From positions 95,333,840-95,397,839 of the forward strand of contig CM043971.1 in the NCBI GenBank assembly GCA_014529385.2: 64,000 nucleotides of DNA. The letters are read 5' to 3'. The notes beneath the pieces are model-generated. The model made no database searches. It saw nothing but the letters and a program-made list of their open reading frames with translations, and was not told the origin of the DNA. Positions within the stretch are counted from its first letter, which is position 1. The number at the start of each line of letters is the position of its first letter. Of this stretch, positions 46,971 through 58,350 are shown piece by piece. The DNA comes from Adiantum capillus-veneris (taxonomy: Eukaryota; Streptophyta; Polypodiopsida; Polypodiales; Pteridaceae). Position numbers and translations under genes: made by a program.

Positions 46971-48540
46971 GAACCCACCCCAAGCTTAAAGTGCTTAAGA
47001 GCCAAGCTTGTGGTGGGAACTGGGCCTATGCATGAGGGGCTTGAGGTGTCAAAAAGTCAAATATTCAATCCCTACAAGGAGGGGGTGATCCCTACATGAG
47101 GGGGGATGAGAGAGAACACCCACACACTCACACAAGGTATGCATGGTACAAAGAAAGCAAAAGGGACACTTGTCAAGTTCCTCCTCATGTTGCCCTCATG
47201 GTGTGCCTGAAGCCTATTGGTTGGCCACCCAAGGGGTCCAATGATAATTTAGGAGATTTAATTAATTGATTTAGCATTTATCTAGCCCTCTCTCTCAAAG
47301 GGGAAAGGGGGACACTTGTCTCAAGGCTACCCTTACTGCTTGTAATGCCTCCTGCTTATGATTGGCTAGGCCTGGAAGGGTCCAATGAGCTTCAAGCATG
47401 AGCTACAAGGGGGGGGTCGACCCAAGCAAGCTAGGGGGTTGCTTAGGGGGTATACTCACCCACACACACTCACAAACACTCTCATTGTGTGCTATGCAAA
47501 GTGCAAGAGCTCCCTCTCCTTCTCCAAGCAAGTAGAGGTTGAGAGCCTACACCAACACTCTTGGCTATGGAGTGCAAATCCAACCAAGAGCCTTGCTTCA
47601 ATGCTTAAGCTTTCCATCTCCTTCTTCTTCATTACTATGCTATTATGTATGCTAGCAACAAGAGTTATGATAAGTGAGGAACTAATTCTTTCTCCTATGA
47701 AATGTTTCTTCTTCCTCTTCCCTACCCTCATTCCATGCTAGCTCTCTCCACCTTCGAAGGTGTTTGAGGTCTTGGGATTGAGGCTTGGGATAGTTAAAGA
47801 TTTCTTCAAGTTTATGTTATGCTTGTGATGCATGAAGCTTTCCATCTTCATTGCATCACCTAGGTCACAAGGAACACAAAGATTGTATTGTAACAAGTCT
47901 CTCTTAATGGGAGAAACCATAATACAAATGCCTATTGGAGGGGGGACCGGCTCCACATAAATCCGGTCCTCAATTGTTGTCATGTTCTCTAAATTCTCTC
48001 TCTTGCAAAAGTATTGATCATGCCAAGTTAACTAATTGCTATGATTATGTTGCTATCTTCAATTATGTTCACCCGCTATGCTCACAAATTCATTTCTCAA
48101 AAGTACTCTCATTAATTTCCGCTACTCTCAAGTTAGATAGGCCAATTCCATTACATGTCATGCCTTTTGAACCTTGCATGCCTTTCCCTTGAATGGAAAA
48201 GACCCCCCCTTAAAGGGGTGGCCACTTAACCAACCCAAAAGGGCACCCCAAAACCTAGTAATATGAACCAAGTGCTACAAACGGAGAACGCGGTGGCCCT
48301 GCAAAATATTGAGAACGACATACTACAAGCAATCAAACCGTGAATTTGCATACCTAATGAATCGCATAACCATAATCAAGATTGCACACGACAAAGAGAG
48401 ACAAAGAGCGGTAGCGATCGAGAGGGCACGTGCGGATGTACCTCCTAGAGTGGAGTGCTACACCGACACGGTGAGAGAGAGAAGAGAGGAGAGGAGAATA
48501 ACACAGACACTGGGTGCAATCTCCCCCCGTGCAAGAGTGA
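46971..48540. other. Intergenic, no gene recognised
   Basis: Contains short runs related to the TGAGGTGCT minisatellite and unremarkable frames, none with protein-family features. Confidence 0.4.
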
Positions 48541-48808
48541 GCATTTTCCTCTTGCACGTATTTCATTTATAGATTCTTCAATGCTCAAAATATGAGTACA
48601 CATTGGCCGGCCGACATAAATGACCATAGCCCTTGAGTAATAAATGTATAGATCCCATATCCATAACATGCATTTTCCTCGTGCATGTATTTCATTTATA
48701 GATTCTTCAATGCTCAAAATATGAGTACACATTGGCCCGCCGACATAAATGACCATAGCTCCTAATGAGCACTTGAGTAATAAATGTATAGATCCCATAT
48801 CCATAACA
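48541..48808 (+). repeat. ~130 bp tandem duplication
   Basis: Two adjacent copies (about 48541-48668 and 48669-48808) of a unit beginning GCATTTTCCTC.TGCA.GTA and ending ATCCCATATCCATAACA. The second copy has a 12 bp insertion (TCCTAATGAGCA). The shared GGCC-GCCGACATAAATG block lies in the middle. Confidence 0.85.
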
Positions 48809-49152
48809 CCAAGAGCCGTTGCTCTCGCCATGGCGATTTCGTGTTGTGCAGAGAGAGAAAGTGATTCACTCAGGGTTATGGAAGTTGTTTCTACGCTTGA
48901 TGCAGAGATGCAATTTGCTAGGCATGCCGAGACGCCCACATTCAGCCCCACACACATGCATTTCTGTGCTGCTCGTCATCAACTTGTCATGCCCACGTTG
49001 CAACATCCGAGAAGAAACCCCACCACGCAAACTTCCTTTCCCGTGTTACTCCACTCCTCCTTCCTCACCATCAAAGCTTCCAAAGGGAGAGCGAGAGAGA
49101 GTTCATGCACATGCAAGGGTCCATGACACCCATCTTTTCTAGAGACTCTCCC

Positions 49153-49167
49153 TTGCTCTGATACCAA
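49153..49167 (-). other. Orphan copia primer binding site
   Basis: TTGCTCTGATACCAA on the + strand is the complement of the initiator-Met PBS TTGGTATCAGAGCAA. It is followed by TGAAAGGGCAAGG, which would be the end of a - strand 5' LTR. No second LTR or pol was found nearby, so this may be a small or truncated element. The run of 21 C at about 49461-49482 lies inside the presumed LTR side. Confidence 0.4.
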
Positions 49168-49963
49168 TGAAAGGGCAAGGGCCATGTCCCCTTAGTCCTA
49201 CCATTTCCCGGGGCTCATTTAAGACCTTGGGCCCGAGTGTTCGAGAAAAGTGTGTCTTGACTCTCAGCTTAGCCTTAAGGCAACTAGCAATTAACCCTTT
49301 AGCACTTTCACTCGCATGTCAAAAGGAAGGTGGTGAAGACGGAATTTTAATAAAGTAGGAAATGTGAAGGATGGCAAGGCATCCAAAGGGAGATATTTTT
49401 CAGTAAAAATATTTGATAAGGAAATATGCCTTTTGATAGAAGGACACAAAGGAATTGAGACCCCCCCCCCCCCCCCCCCCCCTTCTCTCTAAACAATACA
49501 TGTGTGTGTGGTATTCTGTAGAGGTTATAGAGCTTTTGAAAAAAGTTTAAAAATTAGAATAAAGATAAATAAATTAAATATTTGGATTATGCTCCATGGG
49601 GATACTATATGTTGCCACACCTTGATGCGGCTCAGCCATCACCACAAGATATCATATCTGTCCATTTCCCTCCCTTCAGCTTCCTTTAAAGTTTGAACTA
49701 TTAAAATGGCACCATGCAATGCTTACTAGCCTTGAGCTCACACATGAACCATCATCTCCACGCTCCAAAAGCTCTCATTTCCCATCCCTATCTTCTCACT
49801 CTTACACACCTTTGCACCCTCAATTACAAGTAAGTTTGGCTCTTGAGCTTTGGAGGAGAAAATCTATACGAGCTCAGTTGGGACTCAAGAGTGCCTCCCA
49901 AAGTTGAATCTCGGTTTTGGGACGTCTGTATGTGATACACGTTGGTTGTTTGCTCAATAATTA

Positions 49964-49967
<4 letters not shown>

Positions 49968-50052
<85 letters not shown>

Positions 50053-50066
50053 TAGATAGATAGATA
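49968..50066. repeat. (GT)n(GA)n(TAGA)n compound microsatellite
   Basis: About 18 GT units, then about 20 GA units, then about 5 GATA units. Confidence 0.95.
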
Positions 50067-50120
50067 GTTCTATTATCGTCCTGGGAGGTCAAATATGACC
50101 TATGGGACCAAATGAACATG

Positions 50121-50441
50121 TCACGTGGTGTGAGTGGAGTTCATAAGTGACTCTCGATGCTCAAAAATGGCTGAAATGAGCGTCGCAATAGAGAGTCCAC
50201 ATCGTGGTTGGGAGAGGAAGGTATGTAGGGAGAGCTCATGGCTGAATATATGGGGAAAAGAGGACCTAATGTGGTCAAAAGCTGAGCACTCAAGTAGTGT
50301 GTGGTACTCACTCTCTCGCACTTGACGAGGGCATAAGGTGCAAAGTCGATGACACTCCTCGCCAGTGCCCCAACGTCCTGTCTCGCAGCGTAGAGAATGG
50401 GAGCTAAGACGAATGGAGGCAATGGTGCGGATCGCACTCAA
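50121..50441 (-). pseudogene. L1-type LINE zinc-binding C-terminal fragment
   Basis: The - strand frame contains CHRLCTLCPRQVRESEYHTL and LECSAFDHIRSSF, matching the C..C....E.E.H.L..C..F pattern at the C-terminus of plant non-LTR reverse transcriptases. The RT proper is absent. Confidence 0.65.
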
Positions 50442-50464
50442 CGGAATGGGCTCAAGGATATAGG

Positions 50465-50467
<3 letters not shown>

Positions 50468-50543
<76 letters not shown>
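50468..50543. repeat. (GA)n microsatellite
   Basis: About 38 GA units, lying exactly between two LINE fragments. Confidence 0.95.
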
Positions 50544-50545
<2 letters not shown>

Positions 50546-50555
50546 ACCCTAGTTG

Positions 50556-51270
50556 TTTCTGAGTTTAGAACTTTTATCATCCATGGTGAGCATGATAGGA
50601 TAGTGATCTGAGATGCAAGTATTGTATCTATGTTTGGCTTTAACTCTGGAGAAGGAGTTTACAATAGAGACATCTAGGTAGTGCCTGTCAAGCTTGGCTT
50701 TCCTTGCTAGATTACCCTTGCCATAGTTTTGCTAGGTGAACTCTCCTATCGTCCCAGCATCCCACAAGTGATTACCTTGCTTTAGGGACTCCAGGCTTTC
50801 TACTCAGCCCACCTGACTGTAATGCCTTTGGCCAGAAATCTATCATCCAGGGATTCAACCATGTTAAAATCCCCGATTAAAATCAGGGGATCTTGAAGGA
50901 CAACAAGAGATTCCCAATTTTTGGTATAGTCAGCCATCGAACCTCCAACGTAGACCCCAACTAGTATGGCATTAACTGGGTGAGGGATGAAAGCTGAGCA
51001 CCAGTTGTGTCCTGAGAGAGGAGCAATTTTGGAGGACCGAAACTCTTCGGGGATACCTAGGACACATCCACCCGATCCGTGAGAGTGAGAATCATGGATC
51101 CATGAGTGTTTGTTAGATATGGCATCCAACATAGAGGTCAAGTTTTGACCAGAGCTCTTGACTTCTTGGAGGACTAGAAACTCTGAAGGATTATTCTGAA
51201 CCTAGGAGGCAATCCTCTTCACTTTGTTTGGGTCTGAGAGGCCCTTGACATTCCACAAGAGGACTTTCCT
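50556..51270 (-). pseudogene. L1-type LINE apurinic-like endonuclease domain
   Basis: On the - strand the frame starts LWNVKGLSDPNKVKRIAS near 51265, the usual start of the EEP endonuclease. It continues EFLVLQEVKSSG and DPLILIGDFNMVE (about 50880) and ends with CISDHYPIML near 50600. These are the conserved GDFN and SDH motifs of LINE endonucleases. At least one frameshift joins it to the upstream frame at about 51250, and stops occur after VRWAE. No RT follows; the (GA)n tract lies there. Confidence 0.75.
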
Positions 51271-53600
51271 TTAGTAACTCTCTTATTTTTGTTGTTGCTC
51301 GCTTGCCTAGGTGGAGTCTGAGCCACGCTGACATGGTTTCTTTTGTTGTCCTTCAAAACCTCCATGGGGGAGGGACCATTTGGGATAGGAACCAGGGCCA
51401 TTTCATCAACAGGAACATTCTCTTTATTGAGATCAAGAAGAGATTGGTTGTCAAGTGCATTAACTTCATCTTCCAGACTTGTATCTACAGGAGGTTGTTG
51501 AGCTTGAGTGGGGGGAATGAATTCCCCAAAATCGTCTGAATCAAAGTCTATGAACTCATGCAGTTTGGCCAGGATAGCAAAACGATTGGGGGGTTTGCTT
51601 TTGAGATCTTGTCTCTTGGCTGAATTAGGTTTATTAGTAGACTGGTTTGTACGAGGCCTCCCCTTGTTCGGGGGGTTGGCCGGGTGAGCAGATTCAGAGC
51701 TTCTGACTGGAGGGTCAAACTGTGCTTGAGGGTTAGGTGCAGGGCCCGAGGGATTCACTCTATATATAAAATGGGACGCCACGTGCGAGCAGACAACTTT
51801 GATAAAACCCCTATATACGACTCATATTAGGGAATATGACCCCCCTTTCTACGCTTATACGACAATGAATGCAGAAAATTATCATACCCCTATCTTACAT
51901 ATAGAATTTAGTTCTCACATGATCTAACTGAGTAAAAATAGTCAAAGAGCGTGTAGCATAGTGACTGGCAACGTACTAAGGAACCACTTATGTTGATAAC
52001 TAGATGTACCCTCAATGTGTCTTAGTTTGACTTTCAAATTATGTACTCGTTCAGCTTGCACTCTAGCTACTCATCCAATTTTGTCCGATCTAAATTACTC
52101 AGAAAACATTGTCATATAGTTGTGCTAGGTTCTTTGTGTAAATTTGCATCTATCCCTCAACAAATGAACTGTAATCACAAAACAAGCAATTGATACAAAG
52201 AAGTGTTAATTCTTGCATGGATCTTTGTAGCTATTGACTCAAAAGTTCAAGGGCAAACTCTTTTGGGAAGCCATGATTTTTAAACACAAAAACAACCTCT
52301 CATTTTTTCCTTTTCTCACTTTCCCTCCCCCCAACCAATAAATATGATACCCCCTCCCTTATTTTTAAGTTTGGGAGATAAACTATCGGGGCCTGCCCCT
52401 AACTTATACGCTTATGTAACTTGTTTAAAAAAAACCCTCCCTTGCACTTACGTGGTGCGGTAAGTTTTCCATGGTGAATCCCCCGGGGGTGCAAGGGGGG
52501 CCGGGGGAGCTTTGAGAGGGCACGCTCTCACAAAGTGGGCTCGTTTGCCACACAAGAAACAAGTGTCTGGCAGATACTTGTATTCAATGGGCTGGTCAAT
52601 GACTTCACCATCATCAATTCTAATTTCGATTGAGGGAGGAAGCTAGTATGGCTGGGAGCTGTCCATCTCCACTAGAACCTGAGGGTGCCAGGCTGGGTTA
52701 TAAAAGTCTTGTCTTGGCCGGCCTCCCAAGACTTTACCAAGCTGACCTTCAATCGGGCCCAGATGGCAGTATAGATGCAGAGGGAGATTAGTAAACTCCA
52801 CCCAGACATGGTAGTTCCTGGATGGAGAGACCTCAGGGTTGAACTCTTTATTCCATCGAAACAGACAAAGCGGGGAATTTCTTATTACCCACTGATCGTA
52901 GCTCAAGGCTTGAACGCCACTTCCGACCCCCAAAAGACAAATAGAAAGTGGTTCTTGGGGAGACACTGGATGGATTCGACTTCCAGACCCCTAGACGTCC
53001 TTTGGTGCTTCACCCAGGCCTTGTGAATGTTGACAGGGGGACGGGGGCCTGCCAAAAGCCCTACCAGAGCCTTGCTTTCCAATTCCCTTTTGACTTTTCT
53101 GACTTGAGCAGACGGTAAAAGAATCGAGGGCTTACCTTCAACAGCTTGTCCATTGCTAGTCTGAGGATTTCATGAGCCTGGTCCCATTGAAACTCCAGGG
53201 GGGACTGATGTACACCTCTTCCGGGAGGAGTTCCAACAGCTTCTTGATGTCCTCCTGTTGGTTGGCGGGGAGGGACGGTGCCATCGTGGAAAGTTTTTTC
53301 CTGCAGGAGCTGGTGACAAGCACAAAGGGCCTGGACAAGTTTCTCTTCTAACTCTGGGGGGAGCACCTTTGCAATCAAAGGATCAGCGCTTGACAGGTCT
53401 TGGGGAGGGCCGATGGGCGCCAGGTGGGCAGATGAGACATTGGGGAGTAGAAGTGATGTACGATGAGGAAGAGCGTTCACCGCGTCCCATGCATTGGAGG
53501 AGGACAACGCATGTGATGGGAAAGGGGGGGCGCTAGGGTAATGAAGAGGGGAACATCCTGCCCTCACAGGCAGGTACGGAGGGGAAGGCAGGCTAAGCCA
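51219..53600 (-). pseudogene. L1-type LINE ORF1: DUF4283-like domain and zinc knuckle
   Basis: On the - strand the N-terminal part (53567-53061) is Pro/Ser-rich. It is followed by NIHKAWVKHQRTSRGLEVES and NHFLFVFWGSE, then after a frameshift FRWNKEFNPEVSPSRNYHVW and FTNLPLHLYCHL (52643-52966). These match the DUF4283 domain of plant L1 ORF1 proteins. A knuckle CFLCGKRAHFVRAC (CX2CX4HX4C) lies near 52530-52570. A Pro/Asn-rich tail resumes at 51782-51219 (RFAILAKLHEFIDFDSDDF). 51783-52440 breaks the ORF and looks inserted. The order then continues into the endonuclease. Confidence 0.72.
51783..52440. other. Non-coding insert within the LINE ORF1
   Basis: The surrounding - strand frames belong to one ORF1, but this stretch of about 650 bases has no compatible coding sequence and a different composition. 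CACGTG/ACGTGG-like blocks occur near both ends without a clear duplication. Its class is unknown. Confidence 0.4.
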
Positions 53601-53755
53601 TAGCTAGGCCTCGCTAAGCAAGGGTAAGTTTGATTTCATCGTCTTCTGTTGTAGAGGTCTTGCGTGGGTTTGCTTGTCAAACTTTTCATTTCACATTTAT
53701 ATAATCTAAACGAGCGCCCATCCAATGACCAAAAGGTAGACAGTTGAAGACTCAG

Positions 53756-54150
53756 TCTTTTTTTTTTCCAAAACTCACAATTGTGAGTGAATTATATTAA
53801 TCAACCCAAAAAATTACAATGTCTTGTCATGCTCGTGTTGAGCCATGACATCATCCAGGGACCATAATTACATCCCAGCCAACTCGCCCCCTTATCCTTG
53901 ATACAAAAGGTCCATTATCATGTTCTTCTGAGATCTTTTAATTACCGATAGCCAAGATTTTTCCCCATCCTAGGCATACCCTCTGCTGACATCAAGGCAC
54001 AAGTAGTCCTAGACCAATCCTCCGAGTGTTGCTTGTGCCTGAGCGTCCAAATTAGCACTTTTCTTTCTTGTATAATTTTGGCGAAGCTTGCCACCTCAAT
54101 ACCTCCTTCAAACACACGGCGGTTCCTTGTCTGCCATACATTATGCAAGA
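53756..54150 (-). pseudogene. 3' end of another L1-type LINE
   Basis: The - strand frame 54148-53942 reads MHNVWQTRNRRVFEGG and FAKIIQERKVLIWTLR, the segment that closes plant L1 ORF2. It is followed about 170 bases later by a poly-A tail on the - strand (T run at about 53758-53768). It is 5'-truncated, as is usual for LINE copies. Confidence 0.7.
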
Positions 54151-54509
54151 CTCAAAGTCTTAAGTCATTACTGAAGTTATAACTTATCTATACTCTATAT
54201 GAATGAGACTAATATTCAAGCTACTACATGTCTTCAAAAGCACATTCCGGCTCAAAAAGTACAGGCGGGCAATATGAGGAGTTAAATTGCAAGAAAACGT
54301 TAGGCGAGCACTTCAGCCAACCTTGCAAGAAAACAAGAAGAGAGAGACCCTTCAATTCACCTGGCCGACGTGCTATAAAAGCATTGATGAGCGAAAACTT
54401 TTGTTGCTGCTAACCTACGACATTGTGCAAGGTGAGCTAGATTATAGAGTATAGATAGATTTGGCTCTCTCCCGCCACAGTATGCAGTAGCCAACTAATG
54501 TTCTTTCTG

Positions 54510-54600
54510 TTGCTAGGCGGTTCTCTCCATTGGCTTCTGTTGCTAGGCAGTTCTCTCCATTGGCTGTAGGCGGCTCGCTTCTCTCCATTGGCACAGCCAC
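54510..54600 (+). repeat. Short tandem repeat, ~27 bp unit
   Basis: Three degenerate copies of TTGCTAGGC.GTTCTCTCCA followed by TTGGCTTC or TTGGCTGT. Confidence 0.75.
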
Positions 54601-54626
54601 CTGACCTACAACGACCAGCTGCCCAG

Positions 54627-54627
<1 letters not shown>

Positions 54628-54678
<51 letters not shown>

Positions 54679-54679
54679 T
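54628..54679. repeat. (CT)n(CA)n microsatellite
   Basis: About 15 CT units followed directly by about 10 CA units. Confidence 0.95.
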
Positions 54680-55475
54680 CATAATGTAAAGATACTCTGT
54701 CGGGAGGGAAGTAGGAGCCGCTTATAAGCCTTTCTCAACCTTTCTCTCTCTCTCCTCTCCCTTCGGCCAGCAGGGGAAAGAAAAAAGGCAGGCCCCTGCA
54801 AGCCTTTCACTGTGTGGTGGGAAGCTGTCGCTTGCCACTGCTTTCTAGCCCTAGCCTTTCGTTTTTTAACTTTAGGGCTATGGCGCTGGTTTTGGATGTT
54901 GCCTTTTGCTTCAGTGAGGTCCTTTTCTAGGCCTGGTTGCCCGTCCACTTTCGAAGCTGTGAGGAAAGAGGGAGGACGCAAATTGAAATGACTCATGAGG
55001 ATGCTGTCTGCGCGCCAATTCCAAGCAAAACACTCTACTGGCCTCTACAGTTCCACTTCTACTTTGGAGCCTTGGCGGATGACGGAGATGGTAAACGCGC
55101 AAACCAACAAGACGAATGCGCTTTTCAGCACGAGCCAGTAGGGGCACTTCAACGTAGGGGCACTTCTCTCCGACAGTGAGGCGGCATCTTCTGGCTGCTA
55201 TAACTGCAGTGACGGATGTCGGCTCCATCTGCAGCAGCAATATTTCTGGTTGCATGGCAGCACGTAGGGGGAGGTATCAACCAAGGCAACTGGCCGTGGC
55301 TGTGTGTGGGCAGCTGCTTCGTCAGTGGTGTGCGCGTGCGCGGCTCGGTAGAGTAGGGAGGTGCAGCGAGTGTTGGGCTCCGGCAGGCCTGCAGCGAGAT
55401 GCCCTTGCATGGAGGAGGGCGCTCCACTAAACCCATGCGGCCAACGCCGCTGCCACCCCAGCTGTAGCATGCGCC
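54680..55475. other. GC-rich non-coding stretch
   Basis: Several frames are open on both strands because of base composition, but none has family features or a preferred start. The stretch could be the 5' region of a host gene or simply GC-rich repeat DNA. Confidence 0.35.
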
Positions 55476-55477
55476 CA

Positions 55478-55612
55478 TGAATTGCTTCATTATTTTTAGT
55501 GCACTCAGTAACGAAAACGAAAAATAATGAATTGCTTCATTATTTTTAGCACTAGCGCACTCAGAAACGAAAACGAAAAATAATGAATTGCTTCATTATG
55601 TTTAGCACTCAT
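55478..55612 (+). repeat. ~58 bp tandem repeat
   Basis: Two and a half copies of a unit containing GAATTGCTTCATTATTTTTA, then GCACTCAG.AACGAAAACG and AAAAATAAT. Confidence 0.85.
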
Positions 55613-55954
55613 TATTTTAGAATCTCAAGAATAAAGTCTTTAACAATCCAACCAAAATAAAAACAAGGGTATTTTGGGAAAAAAAATGAAATTTGAAGGG
55701 TATAGTGGGAATTCCTACAAATCAAAGGGATATTTTGGTAATTTTCCCTAAATGTAATTATGGGCGGCACCCACATGTGCGTTCTTGCGAGAGTAGAGGA
55801 GAGAGAGAAAGCCTTTTGCCAAGCCAATACTGGGTTCATCGAGGGGTGAAGAGGCAAGATTAATTATATTATATAGATAATATATAATATGGAAGCTCAT
55901 ATAAAGCAGTGTCCTACTCCTTGCTCTCCTTCAACCACTAGACTGCTCACAATC

Positions 55955-56275
55955 CCACGGAGCACTATTGAAGGCGTTCACTCCTCAGCATACCACACCC
56001 TCTCCTCAAAAGATCACACAATCCCATGGATGACGCCATCTCAGCAATCCCAAGGTGCACTATTGAAGGCATTCACTCCCCCCCCCCCCCCCTCTCTCTC
56101 TCTCGCAGGTGGAAGAATAAAGGTTACTTCTGCACAAAAGGTACAGCATTGCCCGTAGGTCCACCATTCCACTAGCGAGCCCTCTCCTCAAAAGATCACA
56201 CAATCCCATGCATGACGCCATCTCACAATCCCACGTTGCACTATTGAAGGCGTTCACTCCTCAGCATACCACACA
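55955..56275 (+). repeat. Interspersed duplicated blocks
   Basis: GCACTATTGAAGGCGTTCAC recurs three times, CTCAGCATACCACAC twice, and CCTCTCCTCAAAAGATCAC followed by ACAATCCCATG.ATGACGCC twice. A C run (56079-56092) plus CT tract separates the copies. Shared outer blocks at 55955 and 56230 suggest a duplication split by the CT tract. Confidence 0.8.
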
Positions 56276-56389
56276 GTCACATCCCCTGGTCTCCAAGCGT
56301 ACTGTCAAGCTCCTACACAGTCCTTAGCAAAGCAATCGAGCAGTGCAATTTGTTGCCATGGGTTTGCATATGGGCAACCGTGTTGTTTT

Positions 56390-56391
<2 letters not shown>

Positions 56392-56470
<79 letters not shown>

Positions 56471-56625
56471 CCTTAGGACTAAGTAACACCTATATTTAAT
56501 GCGGAGCCGGGTAATGGGATCGACGGTCGGGGTTGGGGGCAGGATCTCGAGGCACACTAAACCTGGTCAGCACGAAAAACGAGGCGCATCGCCGAAAAAA
56601 TGGGGGGTGCTAAACTGGGCCAGCA

Positions 56626-56684
<59 letters not shown>

Positions 56685-57035
56685 CTTGGGACTAAGTAAC
56701 ACCTATATTTAATGCGGAGCCGGGTAATGGGATCGACGGTCGGGGTTGGGGGCAGGATCTTGAGGCACACTAAACCTGGTCAGCACGAAAAACGAGGCGT
56801 GCCGTCGAAAAAATGGGGGGCGCTAAACTGGGCCAACACGAAAATCGTCCACGTGTCTTGATGAGGCAAGGGTTGGCGCAAAGATGCCTGCAGCATGAAT
56901 CTTTCTATACTTATGCTGCCAGAAAAATGGGGGGCACTAAACTGGGCCATCACGAAAATCGTCCACGTGTCTTGACGAGGCAAGGGTTGGCGCCAAGATG
57001 CCTGCAGCATGAATCTTTCTATACTTACTCTATGT
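56392..57035 (+). repeat. Tandem array with (CT)n boundaries
   Basis: (CT)n at 56392-56466 is followed by a ~165 bp unit (GTCCTTAGGACTAAGTAACA to GCCAGCACGAAA). A second (CT)n follows at 56631-56681, then the same unit again (56682-56843). It runs on into a ~115 bp unit repeated twice (ATCGTCCACGTGTCTTGA to TCTTTCTATACTTA), ending near 57030. The sub-block GCTAAACTGGGCCA-CACGAAA is present four times. No coding function. Confidence 0.88.
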
Positions 57036-58350
57036 ATGTAAGTTAGCTCAAAAAAATAGATAGCACCTTGGAGCTACTCTAAGCAGTGGGATGTTGGGGC
57101 TTATTCCTTTCCTTCGGTTTGCCAAGAGGAAATTTTCAAAAATTAGGGTTATTTTTTGGGTTTTTACACTATTTTTCGTATCCTTTTCCTCTTGCCCTCA
57201 ATCGGCATTTTTGAAATAGTTGAGACACATTTTTCCCAAACACTATTGTTCACTGTCCAAGTTGTTATATTGTGATGATACGATCGCAAAAAAATGCTTA
57301 GTGCTCATTTCGAGTAGAACTCGAAGATGTCAATGGTCATGGTGGAATGCATTTTGAGACATCGACAAGGTAATAATGACTATATATACATATGGGATAG
57401 GCTCAACACTTTGTATAGATGGTATTCATGACTAAACACTTTGTATATATGGTGTCATGGCTTGAACCTATCCCATATTAATTTTCTTCAAACGAGACCC
57501 AAGATCTTGCTTTGTTTAGTCATAACGTTTTGCACAATGCCATGACACCAAAAATTAGTTAGCAAGTCGTGAAAGTAGATGATGGATTTGGCCTAGAGTC
57601 CGCCCGCTTTGTTTGCATTTTTCTTGTCAAGTAATACTTTGAAACATATTCCATGAATAACTCTAGGCCCGACTAAGTTTAGCTTAAGGTTTTAGGAGAG
57701 AAGTAGGTGAATCTCTACGATGGCCAGACACCTAAGTTTAGTGTATTGTGACCTGTTAAGTTTAGTGTACTCTAATCTGTTAAGTTTTTGAAAATAAACC
57801 CTCAAAAAATTAATAAACAATCAGGAAGAGTAAGCTTATATAATTTCTACTTCATTTTCTCTACCCATGAGAAATACTACATCTAATGTCTTGCAATGAC
57901 AAGTTTGTCCCTCCCTCTCTCTAGACAATGACAAATCTCTTTCTCTTTTTATACCCAGATTTTCCCACTTTATCATAATTCACTTATACATGTTTCTCTC
58001 TCCCCCCCCCCCCCCCCCCTCCATCTATCTTTCTATCTCCCTCTCTATATATATCCATGTTATATGAATCTAATGAATTTGTCACATGACGGGCTTCCCC
58101 ACGACTGTCCGCGTTGCTACAAGAGAGCGCGGCCGAGCTATCTATCTATCTATCTTCCTCTGTATATATATGCATCTCCATGACTAAGCAGTGACAAGTG
58201 TCTCTCTCTTTTTAGACCTAGGTTGTTCCACTTCATTATAGCTAGGTTGTTCCAATACATCATAATTTGTTTCTACTTAACCATACATGTTGTTACCAAC
58301 ATACATTTTCACGATCACTTGCAATTAATTGATGCATATATTCTCTTTCA
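57036..58350. other. AT-rich intergenic stretch
   Basis: No gene seen. It contains an ATATGGGATAGG hairpin (57390-57404 with 57464-57476), a C run at about 58002-58020 and two related stretches (57895-57990 and 58185-58275) sharing TGACAAGT, CTCTTTTTA.ACC and TCATAATT. Confidence 0.5.

Noticed and set aside
48309-49142. Overlapping frames on both strands
   Set aside because: They run through the tandem duplication and GA-rich DNA, with no family features.
54911-55490. Several overlapping frames in GC-rich DNA
   Set aside because: Open on both strands from base composition; no preferred start or motif.
56499-57046. Frames in the tandem array
   Set aside because: They include poly-(SL) from CT tracts and duplicate with the repeat unit; not genes.
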